From contig NZ_QLTK01000002.1 in NCBI RefSeq assembly GCF_003269035.1, forward strand, positions 434,001-498,000: a stretch of 64,000 bases of DNA, read 5' to 3'. This DNA is from Paraburkholderia bryophila. GTDB lineage: Bacteria > Pseudomonadota > Gammaproteobacteria > Burkholderiales > Burkholderiaceae. Each line of letters begins with the position of its first letter. The stretch's first letter is position 1. The position numbers and the translations under genes are program-made. Positions 26,578-36,814 of the stretch are shown piece after piece. The notes under the pieces were generated by a model, which worked only from the letters and a program-made list of their open reading frames with translations, was not told the origin of the DNA and ran no database searches.

Positions 26578-27276
26578 TCAGACGTCGCGGCGGCAGGCGA
26601 GCATGTAGTTCACGCTCGTATCGGCGGACAGCGCGAAATGCTTGCTGAGCGGGTTGTAGACAATACCTTTGATGTCGGCCGTGCGCAGTTCAGCGGCGCG
26701 CACGAAACTCGCCAGCTCGGACGGGCGAATAAAGCGCGCGTAGTCGTGCGTGCCCTTGGGCAGCATGCGCGCGATGTACTCGGCGCCGATCACGGCGAAC
26801 AGGTACGACTTCACGTTGCGGTTGAGCGTGGAGAAGAACACCCAGCCGCCGGGTTTCACCAGCGTCTTGCAGGCTTCGACAATCGCGGACGGCTCTGGCA
26901 CGTGTTCCAGCATTTCCATGCAGGTGACCACGTCGTATGTGCCCGGTTCGCGGGCGGCGAGCGCCTCGGCGGCGATTTCTTCGTAGTCGACCGTGACGCC
27001 GCTTTCAAGGCTGTGCAGATCGGCCACGCCGAGCGCCTGGTGCGACAGGTCGATACCTTTGACGTGCGCGCCAAGGCTCGCCATGGACTCCGACAGAATC
27101 CCGCCGCCGCAGCCGATGTCCAGCACCTTCTTGCCCGCGAGATGCGCATGAGCGTCGATCCAGCTCAGACGAATGGGATTGAGTTCGTGCAGCGGCTTGA
27201 ATTCCGCATTCGGGTCCCACCAACGATGCGCGAGGTCGCTGAATTTCTGCAGTTCGTGGGGATCGGCGTTGGTCAT
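26578..27276 (-). CDS. ubiG: 3-demethylubiquinol 3-O-methyltransferase
   Basis: The 232-residue SAM-dependent methyltransferase carries out both O-methylations of ubiquinone biosynthesis. The N-terminal [19 protein letters not shown] and [10 protein letters not shown] are UbiG hallmarks. Motif I is [13 protein letters not shown], followed by [11 protein letters not shown] and [13 protein letters not shown] used the ATG at 27276, eight residues before the conserved helix; the frame runs far upstream without support. It is followed by gph in a two-gene unit. Confidence 0.96.
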   Translation of the reverse strand: MTNADPHELQKFSDLAHRWWDPNAEFKPLHELNPIRLSWIDAHAHLAGKKVLDIGCGGGILSESMASLGAHVKGIDLSHQALGVADLHSLESGVTVDYEEIAAEALAAREPGTYDVVTCMEMLEHVPEPSAIVEACKTLVKPGGWVFFSTLNRNVKSYLFAVIGAEYIARMLPKGTHDYARFIRPSELASFVRAAELRTADIKGIVYNPLSKHFALSADTSVNYMLACRRDV

Positions 27277-27495
27277 AGCGGAAGCTGCCTCGATGGGAGC
27301 GGTGAGCGGGCGCTCGAGGATAAACCCTGAGTATATAGGTCGAGGGACAGGGCGGCAAAATGCCGCGCCATTCTGGGGCGCAATCCCTGCCGTCGTGCCG
27401 TGCGGCATCGCTCGCGAATCTGCAAGACGCGTGGATCGGCTCGCGAGAGTCCGCGCCGACACGCGCCGTCGATCTGCGGGAAAACCGGGCATAAA

Positions 27496-27522
27496 AAAAG
27501 CCCCGCCGAAGCGGGGCTTTGA
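27496..27522 (-). terminator. Rho-independent terminator after ompA
   Basis: AAAGCCCCGC / GCGGGGCTTT stem with a tiny loop and adjacent A run on the plus strand (T run on the minus strand), just beyond the ompA stop. It separates ompA from ubiG. Confidence 0.88.
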
Positions 27523-27541
27523 TACTGCGGTAACTTGGAGC

Positions 27542-28189
27542 TTATTGCTTCGAAGTACCGACAACTTCGACTTCCACGCGACGATCCGGTGCGAGGCAGG
27601 CGATAAGTTGCTTGCGGTTCTTCTGATTGCAACCGGTCGTGACCGGGTTGCGCTTGCCCTTGCCTTCCGTATAGATACGGTTGGATTCGATGCCCTTGCT
27701 GACCAGGTATGCCTTGACAGCTTGAGCACGGCGCAGCGACAGACGATCGTTGTACTTGTCCGAACCGATACGGTCCGTGTAACCCGTTGCAACGACGACT
27801 TCCAGGTTCAGCGCGCCGATCTTCGATGCGAGATCGTCCAGCTTTTCCTTACCGCCCGGCTTCAGGATTGCTTTGTCGAAGTCGAACAGTGCGTCAGCTT
27901 GATACGTAATCTTTTGGCTCGTGATAGCCGGTGCAGGTGCAACCGGAGCCGGCGGGGTCGGAGCCTGGGCAACCAGGGCGCCATCGCACTTTGCGTTGGC
28001 CGTTGCCGGCGTCCAGAATGCATCGCGCCAGCAAAGTTCGTTCGTGCCGTTCATCCACACGTATTCGCCGGTACCATTCACCCAGTTGTCGTTCGTAGCT
28101 TGTCGCGACGCCGGCACCGACTGCGCCATGGCGGATGCAGCCATAACTGCGGTAGCTGCAATGAACGCGAGCTTTGAAAGTTTATTCAT
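27542..28189 (-). CDS. ompA: OmpA-family outer membrane protein
   Basis: The 215-residue protein has a signal peptide (1-22, AMA cleavage) and a Trp-rich region with a possible disulfide (residues ~30-70). An Ala/Pro linker ([14 protein letters not shown]) and a C-terminal OmpA peptidoglycan-binding domain follow (residues ~90-210; [28 protein letters not shown]). There is no eight-strand barrel, so it is the short, periplasmic or lipoprotein-like OmpA type common in Burkholderia, which links envelope and cell wall. A strong AGAGGAG precedes the ATG, which suggests high expression. Confidence 0.93.
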   Translation of the reverse strand: MNKLSKLAFIAATAVMAASAMAQSVPASRQATNDNWVNGTGEYVWMNGTNELCWRDAFWTPATANAKCDGALVAQAPTPPAPVAPAPAITSQKITYQADALFDFDKAILKPGGKEKLDDLASKIGALNLEVVVATGYTDRIGSDKYNDRLSLRRAQAVKAYLVSKGIESNRIYTEGKGKRNPVTTGCNQKNRKQLIACLAPDRRVEVEVVGTSKQ

Positions 28190-28665
28190 ATTTCTCCTCT
28201 CGAAATTGAGATTACCGCAGGTTTACTGCGAGCCTGTTGACGAAGACAAGTCATACATTGCTCGAAGTATAACATCGGTGTAGAACAAAAAAGCGTGCTG
28301 TGTAGACTTCGAGCAGTGTCTAACTCTTTGTGCGTTGGCATTTTGCCATATCGTTCCCTTCCCACGATAAAAAAATCTGCCCCCAATCAAATCGCCCTTC
28401 AATTGTGGTGCATGCGCAACAGAAGCAATCCGCTGGAGGCTCCGCCAGTCATGGCTGAGCGGCGGATTGCCCCACGCACGAATCGCGCCTGACCGGCGCA
28501 AAAGTGGGGAGTCGGGGCGGGCTCTTCGAGCACCCTCTAATAGGTATACGTACCTGAGTCGGGAGCGGATTCGCGGCATGTTAGAATCGCGTGATGCGTT
28601 GCGCCTGCAATGCTTACGCCAAGGCGTCGTTTACCCGTCGCGTTGGCACGTAAAAGATACGGATA
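28190..28665. other. Divergent promoter region ompA-gyrA
   Basis: About 475 bases with no supported gene. It holds the ompA promoter and the gyrA promoter. A TAGAAT hexamer near 28582 is a possible gyrA -10 box of the kind frequent in this genome. The near-palindrome AGGTATACGTACCT lies about 30 bases before it. Confidence 0.45.
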
Positions 28666-31302
28666 ATGGATCAATTCGCCAAAGAGACTCTGCCAATCTC
28701 CCTAGAGGAGGAAATGCGCCGTTCGTATCTCGATTACGCGATGAGCGTGATCGTGGGGCGTGCGCTTCCCGATGTTCGCGATGGCCTGAAGCCGGTACAC
28801 CGGCGCGTGCTGTACGCGATGCACGAACTGAACAACGACTGGAACCGGGCTTACAAGAAGTCGGCGCGTATTGTCGGCGACGTCATCGGTAAGTACCACC
28901 CGCACGGCGACACGGCTGTTTACGACACCATCGTCCGGATGGCGCAGAACTTCTCGCTGCGCTACATGCTGGTGGACGGCCAGGGCAACTTCGGTTCCGT
29001 GGACGGCGACAACGCCGCCGCGATGCGATACACCGAAATCCGCATGGCGAAGATCGGCCACGAACTGCTGGCCGACATCGACAAGGAAACGGTCGACTTC
29101 ACGCCGAATTACGACGGCAGTGAAAACGAGCCGGCTATTCTGCCCGCGCGCATTCCCAATCTGCTGATCAATGGCTCGTCCGGGATCGCGGTCGGCATGG
29201 CGACCAACATTCCGCCGCACAATCTCAACGAGGTCGTCGACGCTTGCCAGCATCTGCTTAAAAACCCGGAAGCCACGATCGACGAACTGATCGAGATCAT
29301 TCCGGCGCCCGATTTCCCGACCGCCGGCATCATCTACGGCGTGGCCGGCGTGCGCGACGGCTATCGTACCGGCCGCGGCCGCGTGCTGATGCGCGCGCTC
29401 ACGCACTTCGAGGAAATCGATCGCGGTCAGCGCATGGCGATCATCGTCGACGAATTGCCGTACCAGGTGAACAAGCGCTCACTTCTGGAGCGCATTGCCG
29501 AACTGGTCAACGAGAAGAAGCTCGAAGGCATTTCCGATATCCGCGACGAGTCCGACAAGAGCGGCATGCGTGTCGTGATCGAGCTCAAGCGCGGTGAAGT
29601 GCCGGAAGTCGTGCTCAACAATCTGTACAAGGCGACCCAGCTTCAGGACACCTTCGGCATGAACATGGTCGCGCTGGTCGACGGCCAGCCGAAGCTGCTG
29701 AACCTGAAGGAAATGCTGTCGTGCTTCCTGTCGCATCGCCGGGAAGTGCTGACGCGGCGCACTGTATACGAGCTGCGCAAGGCGCGCGAACGCGGTCACG
29801 TGCTCGAAGGTCTGGCGGTCGCACTCGCCAATATCGACGAGTTCATCGCGCTCATCAAGGGTGCGCCGACTCCGCCGATCGCCAAGCAGGAATTGATGGC
29901 GCGGCCGTGGGATTCGTCGCTGGTGCGTGAGATGTTGTCGCGCGCCGAGTCGGAAAACGCGTCGGCCGGTGGTCGTGAAGCTTACCGTCCTGACGGGTTG
30001 AATCCGGCGTTCGGTATGCAGTCCGACGGCCTCTACCGTCTGTCCGACACCCAGGCTCAGGAAATTCTGCAGATGCGTCTGCAGCGCCTGACGGGTCTCG
30101 AGCAGGACAAGATCATCGGCGAGTACCGCGAAGTGATGGCGCAAATCGCCGACCTGCTGGACATTCTGGCTCGCCCGGAACGCATTACGGCGATCATCGT
30201 CGATGAACTGACGTCGATCAAAGCCGAATTCGGCGATGCGCGCCGCTCGAAGATCGAGATGAACGCGACCGAGCTGAACACCGAAGACCTGATCACGCCG
30301 CAGGAAATGGTCGTGACCATGTCGCACGCGGGCTATGTGAAGTCGCAGCCGCTGTCCGAATACAGTGCGCAGAAGCGCGGTGGCCGCGGCAAGCAGGCCA
30401 CGGCCATGAAGGAAGACGACTGGATCGACACACTGTTCATCGCGAACACGCACGACCACATTCTGTGCTTCTCGAATCGTGGTCGCGTCTACAGCGTGAA
30501 AGTCTACGAAGTGCCGCAAGGTTCGCGCAACTCGCGCGGCCGTCCGATCGTCAATATCTTCCCGCTGCAGGAAGGCGAAAAGATTACGGTTGTCTTGCCG
30601 GTCAAGGAATTTTCGGCTGACAAATTCGTCTTCATGGGCACGGCGTTAGGAACGGTAAAAAAGACGCCGCTGGAAGCCTTTGGCCGCGTGCTGCGCAAAG
30701 GTATTATTGCGGTCGGTCTGGATGAGGGCGATTACCTGATTGGCGCCGCCATTACAGACGGCCAGCACGACGTGATGCTGTTCTCGGATTCGGGCAAGGC
30801 GGTTCGCTTCGACGAGAACGACGTGCGTCCAATGGGTCGTGAGGCGCGCGGCGTGCGCGGCATGCAGCTCGAAGATGGCCAGAACGTGATCGCGTTGCTG
30901 GTGGCCGGCGACGAGCAGCAGTCGGTGCTCACCGCTACGGAAAACGGTTTTGGCAAGCGCACGCCGATCATCGAGTACACCCGTCACGGGCGCGGAACGA
31001 AGGGCATGATTGCGATTCAGACGTCGGAGCGCAACGGCCGCGTCGTCGCCGCAACGCTGGTCGATCAGGAAGCGCAAATCATGCTGATCACCAATACGGG
31101 CGTGCTGATTCGCACGCGCGTGTCGGAAATCCGCGAAATGGGCCGTGCAACCCAAGGTGTTACACTCATCAGCCTTGACGAAGGGACCAAGCTTTCAGGT
31201 CTGCAACAGGTTGCTGAAGCGGAAGCTGAAGGCGATGTGGAAGGCGACACCGAAGGTCCGGCCGAAGGTGAAAACGGCAGCGACGAGGGTGGGGCAGCCT
31301 GA
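28666..31302 (+). CDS. gyrA: DNA gyrase subunit A
   Basis: The 878-residue essential type II topoisomerase subunit cuts and rejoins DNA during negative supercoiling. The catalytic Tyr122 lies in MRYTEIRM. The quinolone-determining region reads [15 protein letters not shown], with Thr at position 83 and Asp at 87. The C-terminal pinwheel begins with the GyrA box QKRGGRGK and ends in an acidic Glu/Gly tail. Residues ~415-460 hold a short insertion ([19 protein letters not shown]) relative to Escherichia coli. It is the first gene of the conserved aromatic supraoperon. Confidence 0.99.
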   Translation: MDQFAKETLPISLEEEMRRSYLDYAMSVIVGRALPDVRDGLKPVHRRVLYAMHELNNDWNRAYKKSARIVGDVIGKYHPHGDTAVYDTIVRMAQNFSLRYMLVDGQGNFGSVDGDNAAAMRYTEIRMAKIGHELLADIDKETVDFTPNYDGSENEPAILPARIPNLLINGSSGIAVGMATNIPPHNLNEVVDACQHLLKNPEATIDELIEIIPAPDFPTAGIIYGVAGVRDGYRTGRGRVLMRALTHFEEIDRGQRMAIIVDELPYQVNKRSLLERIAELVNEKKLEGISDIRDESDKSGMRVVIELKRGEVPEVVLNNLYKATQLQDTFGMNMVALVDGQPKLLNLKEMLSCFLSHRREVLTRRTVYELRKARERGHVLEGLAVALANIDEFIALIKGAPTPPIAKQELMARPWDSSLVREMLSRAESENASAGGREAYRPDGLNPAFGMQSDGLYRLSDTQAQEILQMRLQRLTGLEQDKIIGEYREVMAQIADLLDILARPERITAIIVDELTSIKAEFGDARRSKIEMNATELNTEDLITPQEMVVTMSHAGYVKSQPLSEYSAQKRGGRGKQATAMKEDDWIDTLFIANTHDHILCFSNRGRVYSVKVYEVPQGSRNSRGRPIVNIFPLQEGEKITVVLPVKEFSADKFVFMGTALGTVKKTPLEAFGRVLRKGIIAVGLDEGDYLIGAAITDGQHDVMLFSDSGKAVRFDENDVRPMGREARGVRGMQLEDGQNVIALLVAGDEQQSVLTATENGFGKRTPIIEYTRHGRGTKGMIAIQTSERNGRVVAATLVDQEAQIMLITNTGVLIRTRVSEIREMGRATQGVTLISLDEGTKLSGLQQVAEAEAEGDVEGDTEGPAEGENGSDEGGAA

Positions 31303-31425
31303 TCCGCGTTGGCGGCTTTCAGTCTCAGTGATTGGTTGAAAGCTGCGCAGGGAATAATGGCGTATCGGGCCGATACGTATCCCGCGCAGCGCGCAGTTCA
31401 AATTAATTTCTCTTAGGGAGTAATG

Positions 31426-32028
31426 ATGCAAAAACGATTCAAACAACTGATGTTGCTGGCTGCCCTCGTGCCGACCTTTGCCATGGCTCAAGCGCTTCAG
31501 AGCCCGGCTCCGGCGGCTCCGGCTGCTGCCGCGGCACCGGTTGATCCGGCCAAGCAGGCTGCCATCAAGGATCTGCTGGACGCAATCGACGCGCAGAAGC
31601 TGGTCGGCGCGATCGGCAATAGCGCGCAGATGCAAGCCAAGCAACTGGTTCCGGCCATCCTGTCGGACGCCCTGAGCGAAAACAAGACGATGACGGACAA
31701 GCAGAAGCAGGCTTCCGTCCCGACGCTGCAAAAGAATGCCGTGCCGAAGCTGGTTGACGGCGCAGGTCAAGTGTTCGCAACGGACTCGTTCCGTACGGAC
31801 GCAATGCAAGCTCAGTACGACGCTTACGCGAAGTACTACAGCACGTCGGAAATCAAGGATCTGACCGCGTTCTACAAGAGCCCGACCGGCCGCAAGTTCA
31901 TCCAGGTGCAAGACCAGGTTGGCCGCGACGTCGTGAATGGCTTGATGCAAAAGTACATGCCGCAATCGATCAAGGCAACGCGTGACCAGGCAGACAAGGA
32001 AGTCGCTTCGGTCAAGCCGGCCAAGTAA
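31426..32028 (+). CDS. DUF2059 family periplasmic protein
   Basis: The 200-residue exported protein has a signal peptide (1-21, AMA cleavage), an Ala/Pro linker and a helical DUF2059 domain (residues ~100-185, with YAKYYSTSEIKDLTAFYKSPTGRKF). Its function is unknown. GGGAG ends five bases before the second of two adjacent ATGs (31426), which I prefer over 31423. It lies between gyrA and serC and is followed by a very strong hairpin, so it probably ends the gyrA transcript. Confidence 0.9.
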   Translation: MQKRFKQLMLLAALVPTFAMAQALQSPAPAAPAAAAAPVDPAKQAAIKDLLDAIDAQKLVGAIGNSAQMQAKQLVPAILSDALSENKTMTDKQKQASVPTLQKNAVPKLVDGAGQVFATDSFRTDAMQAQYDAYAKYYSTSEIKDLTAFYKSPTGRKFIQVQDQVGRDVVNGLMQKYMPQSIKATRDQADKEVASVKPAK

Positions 32029-32135
32029 ATCCCACGTCGAAAGGCTGCGCTGAAATCGCGCTAGCCGCTTTCTCGGGCGCGTCTCGTAGGCTTTACGGGG
32101 CGCCGGGTTTGGCGGCTTGACGGTGACAATGCGAT

Positions 32136-32176
32136 AATGGCCGTTTGCGCACACGCGCAAACGGCCATTGTCTTTT
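32136..32176 (+). terminator. Strong Rho-independent terminator
   Basis: A perfect 15-bp stem, AATGGCCGTTTGCGC / GCGCAAACGGCCATT, with an ACAC loop, followed by a short T-rich stretch (TCTTTTT). It separates the gyrA-DUF2059 unit from serC. Confidence 0.9.
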
Positions 32177-32334
32177 TGGCGCGAAACGGTCGGCCTATTC
32201 GAGTCGGCCAATGCACGCCACAAACCGATGCGATCTGCACCGCGCGGCCCGCTTCACAGTGGCTGCCTTCACGGCGGCCAATTCGCCGAATTTGCGCGAT
32301 CCTTCTTTTTCGCGCCTGCTTCCAGGATCTCACG

Positions 32335-33417
32335 ATGCGCGTCTTTAATTTCTCCGCCGGCCCCGCAGCCATGCCCGAAGAAGTGCTGCGTCAGGCAGCC
32401 GACGAGATGCTCGATTGGCAAGGCAGTGGCATGAGCGTGATGGAAATGAGCCATCGCGGCAAAGAGTTCATGTCGATCCACGAGCAAGCCCTCGTCGACC
32501 TGCGCGATCTGCTCGACGTACCGGCAAGCCATCGCATTCTGTTTCTGCAAGGCGGCGGTCTCGGCGAAAACGCGATCGTCCCGATGAACCTGCTCGCCGC
32601 GAAACCGCGCGCGGATTTCATCGTGACCGGTTCGTGGTCGCAGAAGTCGTTCAAGGAAGCGCAAAAATACGGCACCGTGCATCTCGCCGCGAGCGGTCAG
32701 ACGGCGGACGGTTTCACGCGTTCGCCCGCGCGCTCGGAATGGCAGTTGTCGGACGATCCGGCGTACGTGCATCTGTGCACGAACGAGACCATTCACGGCG
32801 TCGAGACGTTCGAGATTCCGGACCTCGGCGATATTCCTCTGGTGGCCGATGCCTCGTCGCATATTCTGTCGCGCCCCATGGACATCGCCAAATACGGCGT
32901 GCTGTTCGGCGGCGCGCAGAAGAATATCGGCATGGCGGGCGTGACGGTGGTGATCGTGCGCGAAGACATGCTGGATCGCGCGCTGTCGATCTGCCCATCG
33001 GCGTTCGAGTGGAAAACCGTCGCCGAAAACAATTCGATGTACAACACGCCGCCCACGTACGCGATCTACATCGCCGGGCTGGTGTTCAAGTGGTTGAAGA
33101 AGCAGGGCGGCCTCGTTGAAATGGAAGCGCGCAACCTCGAAAAGTCGAAGCTGTTATACGACGCGATCGATTCCAGCAGCTTCTATCTGAACAAGGTCGA
33201 ACGTGGCTCGCGCTCGCGAATGAACGTACCGTTCTTCCTCGCCGACGAGTCGCGCAACGATGATTTCCTGGCCGGTGCGAAAGCCCGGGGAATGGTGCAG
33301 CTAAAGGGCCACAAGTCCGTCGGCGGCATGCGGGCGTCGATTTATAACGCCGTCCCGCTCGAAGGCGTCAAAGCGCTTGTCGAATACATGAAGGAATTCG
33401 AACAGCGCAGCGCCTGA
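32335..33417 (+). CDS. serC: Phosphoserine aminotransferase
   Basis: The 360-residue PLP enzyme of serine and pyridoxal-phosphate biosynthesis converts 3-phosphohydroxypyruvate to phosphoserine. It opens with [16 protein letters not shown]. The cofactor lysine lies in [12 protein letters not shown], after the [10 protein letters not shown] strand. ATG 32335 follows AGGA and matches the family N-terminus. It starts the serC-pheA-hisC-tyrA-aroA-cmk run. Confidence 0.98.
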   Translation: MRVFNFSAGPAAMPEEVLRQAADEMLDWQGSGMSVMEMSHRGKEFMSIHEQALVDLRDLLDVPASHRILFLQGGGLGENAIVPMNLLAAKPRADFIVTGSWSQKSFKEAQKYGTVHLAASGQTADGFTRSPARSEWQLSDDPAYVHLCTNETIHGVETFEIPDLGDIPLVADASSHILSRPMDIAKYGVLFGGAQKNIGMAGVTVVIVREDMLDRALSICPSAFEWKTVAENNSMYNTPPTYAIYIAGLVFKWLKKQGGLVEMEARNLEKSKLLYDAIDSSSFYLNKVERGSRSRMNVPFFLADESRNDDFLAGAKARGMVQLKGHKSVGGMRASIYNAVPLEGVKALVEYMKEFEQRSA

Positions 33418-33485
33418 ACAGGCAGCATCGAACCGCAGGCGCGCGCATCCTTTCCAGCAGTTACCCGGCAGGGCCGTATTCACGC

Positions 33486-34568
33486 ATGGACGACGAACTC
33501 AATACCCGACTCAAACCCCTTCGCGAACGCATCGACGCGCTCGACGCGCAGTTGATCGCGCTTCTCAATCAGCGTGCTGCGGTGGCGCTCGAAGTAGGCG
33601 AGGTCAAGAAGCATTTCAACGCACCGGTGTTCCGGCCCGAGCGCGAGCAGCAGGTGATCGCGCGCCTGCAGGACATGAGCGACGGGCCGCTCGCAAGCGA
33701 GCACATCAGCGCGATCTGGCGCGAGATCATGGCCGCGAGCCGCGCGCTCGAAAAGACCATCAAGGCCGCGTATCTCGGGCCAGTCGGCACGTATAGCGAG
33801 CAGGCCATGCACGAGTACTTCGGTCAGTCGATCGAAGGTCTGCCGTGCCCGTCGATCGACGAAGTGTTTCGCTCGGTCGAAGCCGGCGCCGCCGAATTCG
33901 GCGTCGTACCCGTCGAGAATTCGACCGAAGGCGCGGTCTCGCGCACGCTCGATCTGCTGCTGCAAACGCAACTCACGATCGGCGGTGAACTGGCTTTGCC
34001 GATTCATCATAATCTGCTGTCGCTGAACGGTGGGTTGACCGGTGTGACGCGCGTATGCGCGCATGCGCAAGCGCTGGCGCAGTGCCAGCGCTGGCTGTCG
34101 ACGAACGCGCCGCATCTGGAGCGTCAGGCGGTGTCGAGCAACGCCGAGGCGGCGCGCATGGCGGCGGCCGATCCGACCATCGCGGCGATTGCCGGCGATC
34201 GCGCGGCGACCCACTACGGTTTGCAAGTCGCTTACGCGTTGATCCAGGACGATCCGCACAATCGCACGCGCTTCGTGATGATCGGCAAGCAGCCGGGCGG
34301 TCCGAGCGGGTACGACCAGACGTCGCTGATCGTGTCGGTGGTGAACGAGCCCGGTGCCATGGTCAAGCTACTGGAACCGCTGGCGCGCCATAGCGTGTCC
34401 ATGACCCGTTTCGAGTCGCGTCCTGCGCGCGTCGGTACGTGGGAGTACTACTTCTACATCGACGTCGAAGGTCATCGCGACGATCCGGGTGTGGCCGCCG
34501 CGCTCGCCGAACTCGGCGAGAAGGCCGCGTTTCTGAAGATTCTGGGCTCGTATCCGCGCGCCCGTTGA
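33486..34568 (+). CDS. pheA: Bifunctional chorismate mutase/prephenate dehydratase (P-protein)
   Basis: The 360-residue enzyme of phenylalanine biosynthesis has an AroQ chorismate mutase domain (residues ~1-90; IDALDAQLIALLNQRAAVA). A prephenate dehydratase domain follows (~95-275; AYLGPVGTYSEQA, VENSTEGAVSRTLDLL). A C-terminal ACT domain (~280-355) carries the Phe-binding ESRPAR motif, so feedback inhibition is expected. It lies 68 bases after serC and 99 before hisC. Confidence 0.98.
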   Translation: MDDELNTRLKPLRERIDALDAQLIALLNQRAAVALEVGEVKKHFNAPVFRPEREQQVIARLQDMSDGPLASEHISAIWREIMAASRALEKTIKAAYLGPVGTYSEQAMHEYFGQSIEGLPCPSIDEVFRSVEAGAAEFGVVPVENSTEGAVSRTLDLLLQTQLTIGGELALPIHHNLLSLNGGLTGVTRVCAHAQALAQCQRWLSTNAPHLERQAVSSNAEAARMAAADPTIAAIAGDRAATHYGLQVAYALIQDDPHNRTRFVMIGKQPGGPSGYDQTSLIVSVVNEPGAMVKLLEPLARHSVSMTRFESRPARVGTWEYYFYIDVEGHRDDPGVAAALAELGEKAAFLKILGSYPRAR

Positions 34569-34667
34569 TGGCGCACAGGCTGACACACAGACACATAGGC
34601 AGTGCCCAGCGGTACGTGAGGCACGCCGGTCGCAAACTCATTTGCTAATCATCGTTCGGAGATTTTC

Positions 34668-35780
34668 ATGACAGCGTCTTTCGGTCCTTCCTATGTGCGC
34701 GCGATTGCCCCTTACGTCGCCGGCAAGCCGATTTCGGAAGTGGCCCGCGAGTTTGGTCTCGACGAAGCGAGCATCGTGAAGCTGGCGTCGAACGAAAACC
34801 CGCTGGGCATGCCGGAGTCGGCGCAACACGCTATGGCGCAAGCCGCGAGCGAACTGGGCCGCTATCCGGACGCGAACGCGTTCGAACTGAAGAGCGCGCT
34901 GAGTGAGCGTTACGGCGTGCCGGCCGAGTGGATCACGCTCGGCAACGGCAGCAACGACATTCTTGAAATCGCCGCCCATGCGTTTGTGGAGAAAGGCCAG
35001 TCGATCATCTACGCGCAGTATTCGTTCGCGGTTTACGCGTTGGCCACGCAAGGGCTCGGCGCACGGGCGATCGTCGTGCCGGCCGTTCGGTACGGGCACG
35101 ACCTCGACGCGATGCTCGCCGCAATCACCGACGACACGCGCCTGATCTTCGTCGCCAATCCGAACAATCCGACCGGCACGTTTATCGAAGGTCCCAAGCT
35201 CGAGGCGTTTCTCGACAAGGTGCCGCGCAGCGTCGCCGTCGTGCTCGACGAGGCATACACCGAATATCTGCCGCAAGAAAAGCGCTACGACTCGATCGCC
35301 TGGGTGCGCCGTTATCCGAATCTGCTGGTGTCACGCACCTTTTCGAAGGCGTTTGGCCTCGCCGGCCTGCGCGTGGGCTTCGCGATCGCGCAGCCGGAGT
35401 TGACCGATCTGCTGAACCGGCTGCGTCAGCCGTTCAACGTGAACACGCTCGCGCAGGCGGCCGCGATCGCGGCGCTGAACGACACGGCGTTTCTGGAAAA
35501 GAGCGCCGCGCTGAACGCGCAAGGCTATCGCCGTCTGACCGAAGCGTTCGACAAACTCTGCCTCGAGTACGTGCCGTCGGACGGCAATTTCGTGCTGGTG
35601 CGTGTGGGCAACGACGACTCGGCCGGTAACCGCGTCAACCTGGCGTTACTGAAGCAGGGCGTGATCGTGCGTCCGGTCGGCAACTACGGTTTGCCGCAAT
35701 GGCTGCGCATCACGATCGGCCTGCCGGAAGAAAACGAAGCATTCATCGCGGCGCTCGAAAAGACGCTCGCCGCCGCCTGA
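34668..35780 (+). CDS. hisC: Histidinol-phosphate aminotransferase
   Basis: The 370-residue fold-type I PLP aminotransferase has SNENPLG near the N-terminus, NPNNPTGTF (cofactor Asn), DEAYTEY (Asp and Tyr) and the Schiff-base lysine in SRTFSKAFGLAGLR. Located between pheA and tyrA it is of the HisC2/aromatic type, able to transaminate phenylpyruvate-type acids as well as histidinol phosphate. The second role is inferred from context. A further hisC in the histidine operon would be expected elsewhere. Confidence 0.95.
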   Translation: MTASFGPSYVRAIAPYVAGKPISEVAREFGLDEASIVKLASNENPLGMPESAQHAMAQAASELGRYPDANAFELKSALSERYGVPAEWITLGNGSNDILEIAAHAFVEKGQSIIYAQYSFAVYALATQGLGARAIVVPAVRYGHDLDAMLAAITDDTRLIFVANPNNPTGTFIEGPKLEAFLDKVPRSVAVVLDEAYTEYLPQEKRYDSIAWVRRYPNLLVSRTFSKAFGLAGLRVGFAIAQPELTDLLNRLRQPFNVNTLAQAAAIAALNDTAFLEKSAALNAQGYRRLTEAFDKLCLEYVPSDGNFVLVRVGNDDSAGNRVNLALLKQGVIVRPVGNYGLPQWLRITIGLPEENEAFIAALEKTLAAA

Positions 35781-35854
35781 TCGGTTCCCGAAAGGGAAAC
35801 CGGGCGGCAATTCTTGACCCGCGCGCCGCATCGCATGAAAGGCGCGCTTTTACT

Positions 35855-36796
35855 ATGACCGACGTGGCTGCGTTTTCCTTTAACAAGTTGGTGATTTTCG
35901 GTGTCGGCCTGATCGGCGGATCGCTGGCGCGCGCGCTGCGCGAGCGCGGCGAAACGACGGGCGAGCGCACGGTGATCGGCGTCGGGCGGTCGTCCGCGTC
36001 GAGCGCACGGGCGCTGGAATTGGGTGTGATCGACAGCGCCGTCGCGCTGAACGACGACGGCGCGCTACGCGAGGCATTGTCCGGAGCGGACTTCGTGCTG
36101 CTGGCGGCGCCCGTCGCGCAAACGCAGCCTTTGCTCGACCGCATTGCGCCGTTTCTCGACGCGAAGACAATCGTCACCGACGCCGGCAGTACCAAATCCG
36201 ACGTAGTCGCCGCCGCCCGCGCGGCGCTCGGCGAGCGCATCGGTCAGTTCGTGCCGGGGCATCCGATTGCCGGCCGCGAAGCGAGCGGCCCGGATGCCGC
36301 GCTGCCCGACCTGTATGTGAACCGCAATGTCGTGCTGTGCCCGCTGCCGGAAAATGCGGCTGAGGCGGTCGAGCGCGTGGCGGCGATGTGGCTTGCCACC
36401 GGCGCCTGCGTACGCGATATGTCGCCCGAACAGCACGACCGCGTGCTGGCGTCGGTCAGTCATCTGCCGCACGTGTTGTCGTTCGCGCTGGTCGAGCAGA
36501 TTCTCAATTCGCCGGACGCCGCGTTGAAGTTTTCGTTCGCCGCCGGCGGCTTTCGCGACTTCACGCGCATCGCGGCGTCGAGCCCCGAAATGTGGCGCGA
36601 CGTGTGCGTCGCCAATCGCGCCGCGTTGCTCGAAGAACTGGACAGCTACACCACGGTGCTCGCGCGCTTGCGCGCGGCGATCGAAGCTGGCGACGGGGCC
36701 ACGCTCGAAGCCGTGTTCGCGCGCTCACGCGTGGCGCGCAGCGAGTGGCAGGAACAGCGCTCGGCCGGCGTCGCGCATAGCGACGCGTCGAAATAA
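35855..36796 (+). CDS. tyrA: Prephenate (arogenate) dehydrogenase
   Basis: The 313-residue NAD(P)-dependent enzyme of tyrosine biosynthesis has a Rossmann motif VIFGVGLIGGSLARAL at residues ~12-27, a DAGSTKSD loop and GHPIAGRE with the conserved His. The helical C-domain includes SHLPHVLSFALV and FRDFTRIAASSPEMWRD. There is no ACT or chorismate mutase domain. In Pseudomonas tyrA is fused to aroA; here they are separate, 18 bases apart. ATG 35855 starts just before the Rossmann strand; longer starts overlap hisC. Confidence 0.96.
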   Translation: MTDVAAFSFNKLVIFGVGLIGGSLARALRERGETTGERTVIGVGRSSASSARALELGVIDSAVALNDDGALREALSGADFVLLAAPVAQTQPLLDRIAPFLDAKTIVTDAGSTKSDVVAAARAALGERIGQFVPGHPIAGREASGPDAALPDLYVNRNVVLCPLPENAAEAVERVAAMWLATGACVRDMSPEQHDRVLASVSHLPHVLSFALVEQILNSPDAALKFSFAAGGFRDFTRIAASSPEMWRDVCVANRAALLEELDSYTTVLARLRAAIEAGDGATLEAVFARSRVARSEWQEQRSAGVAHSDASK

Positions 36797-36814
36797 CCGG
36801 AACTGGACTCAATC

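Noticed and set aside
28911..28923. Quinolone resistance mutation in gyrA
   Set aside because: Thr83 and Asp87 are the usual residues in this lineage.
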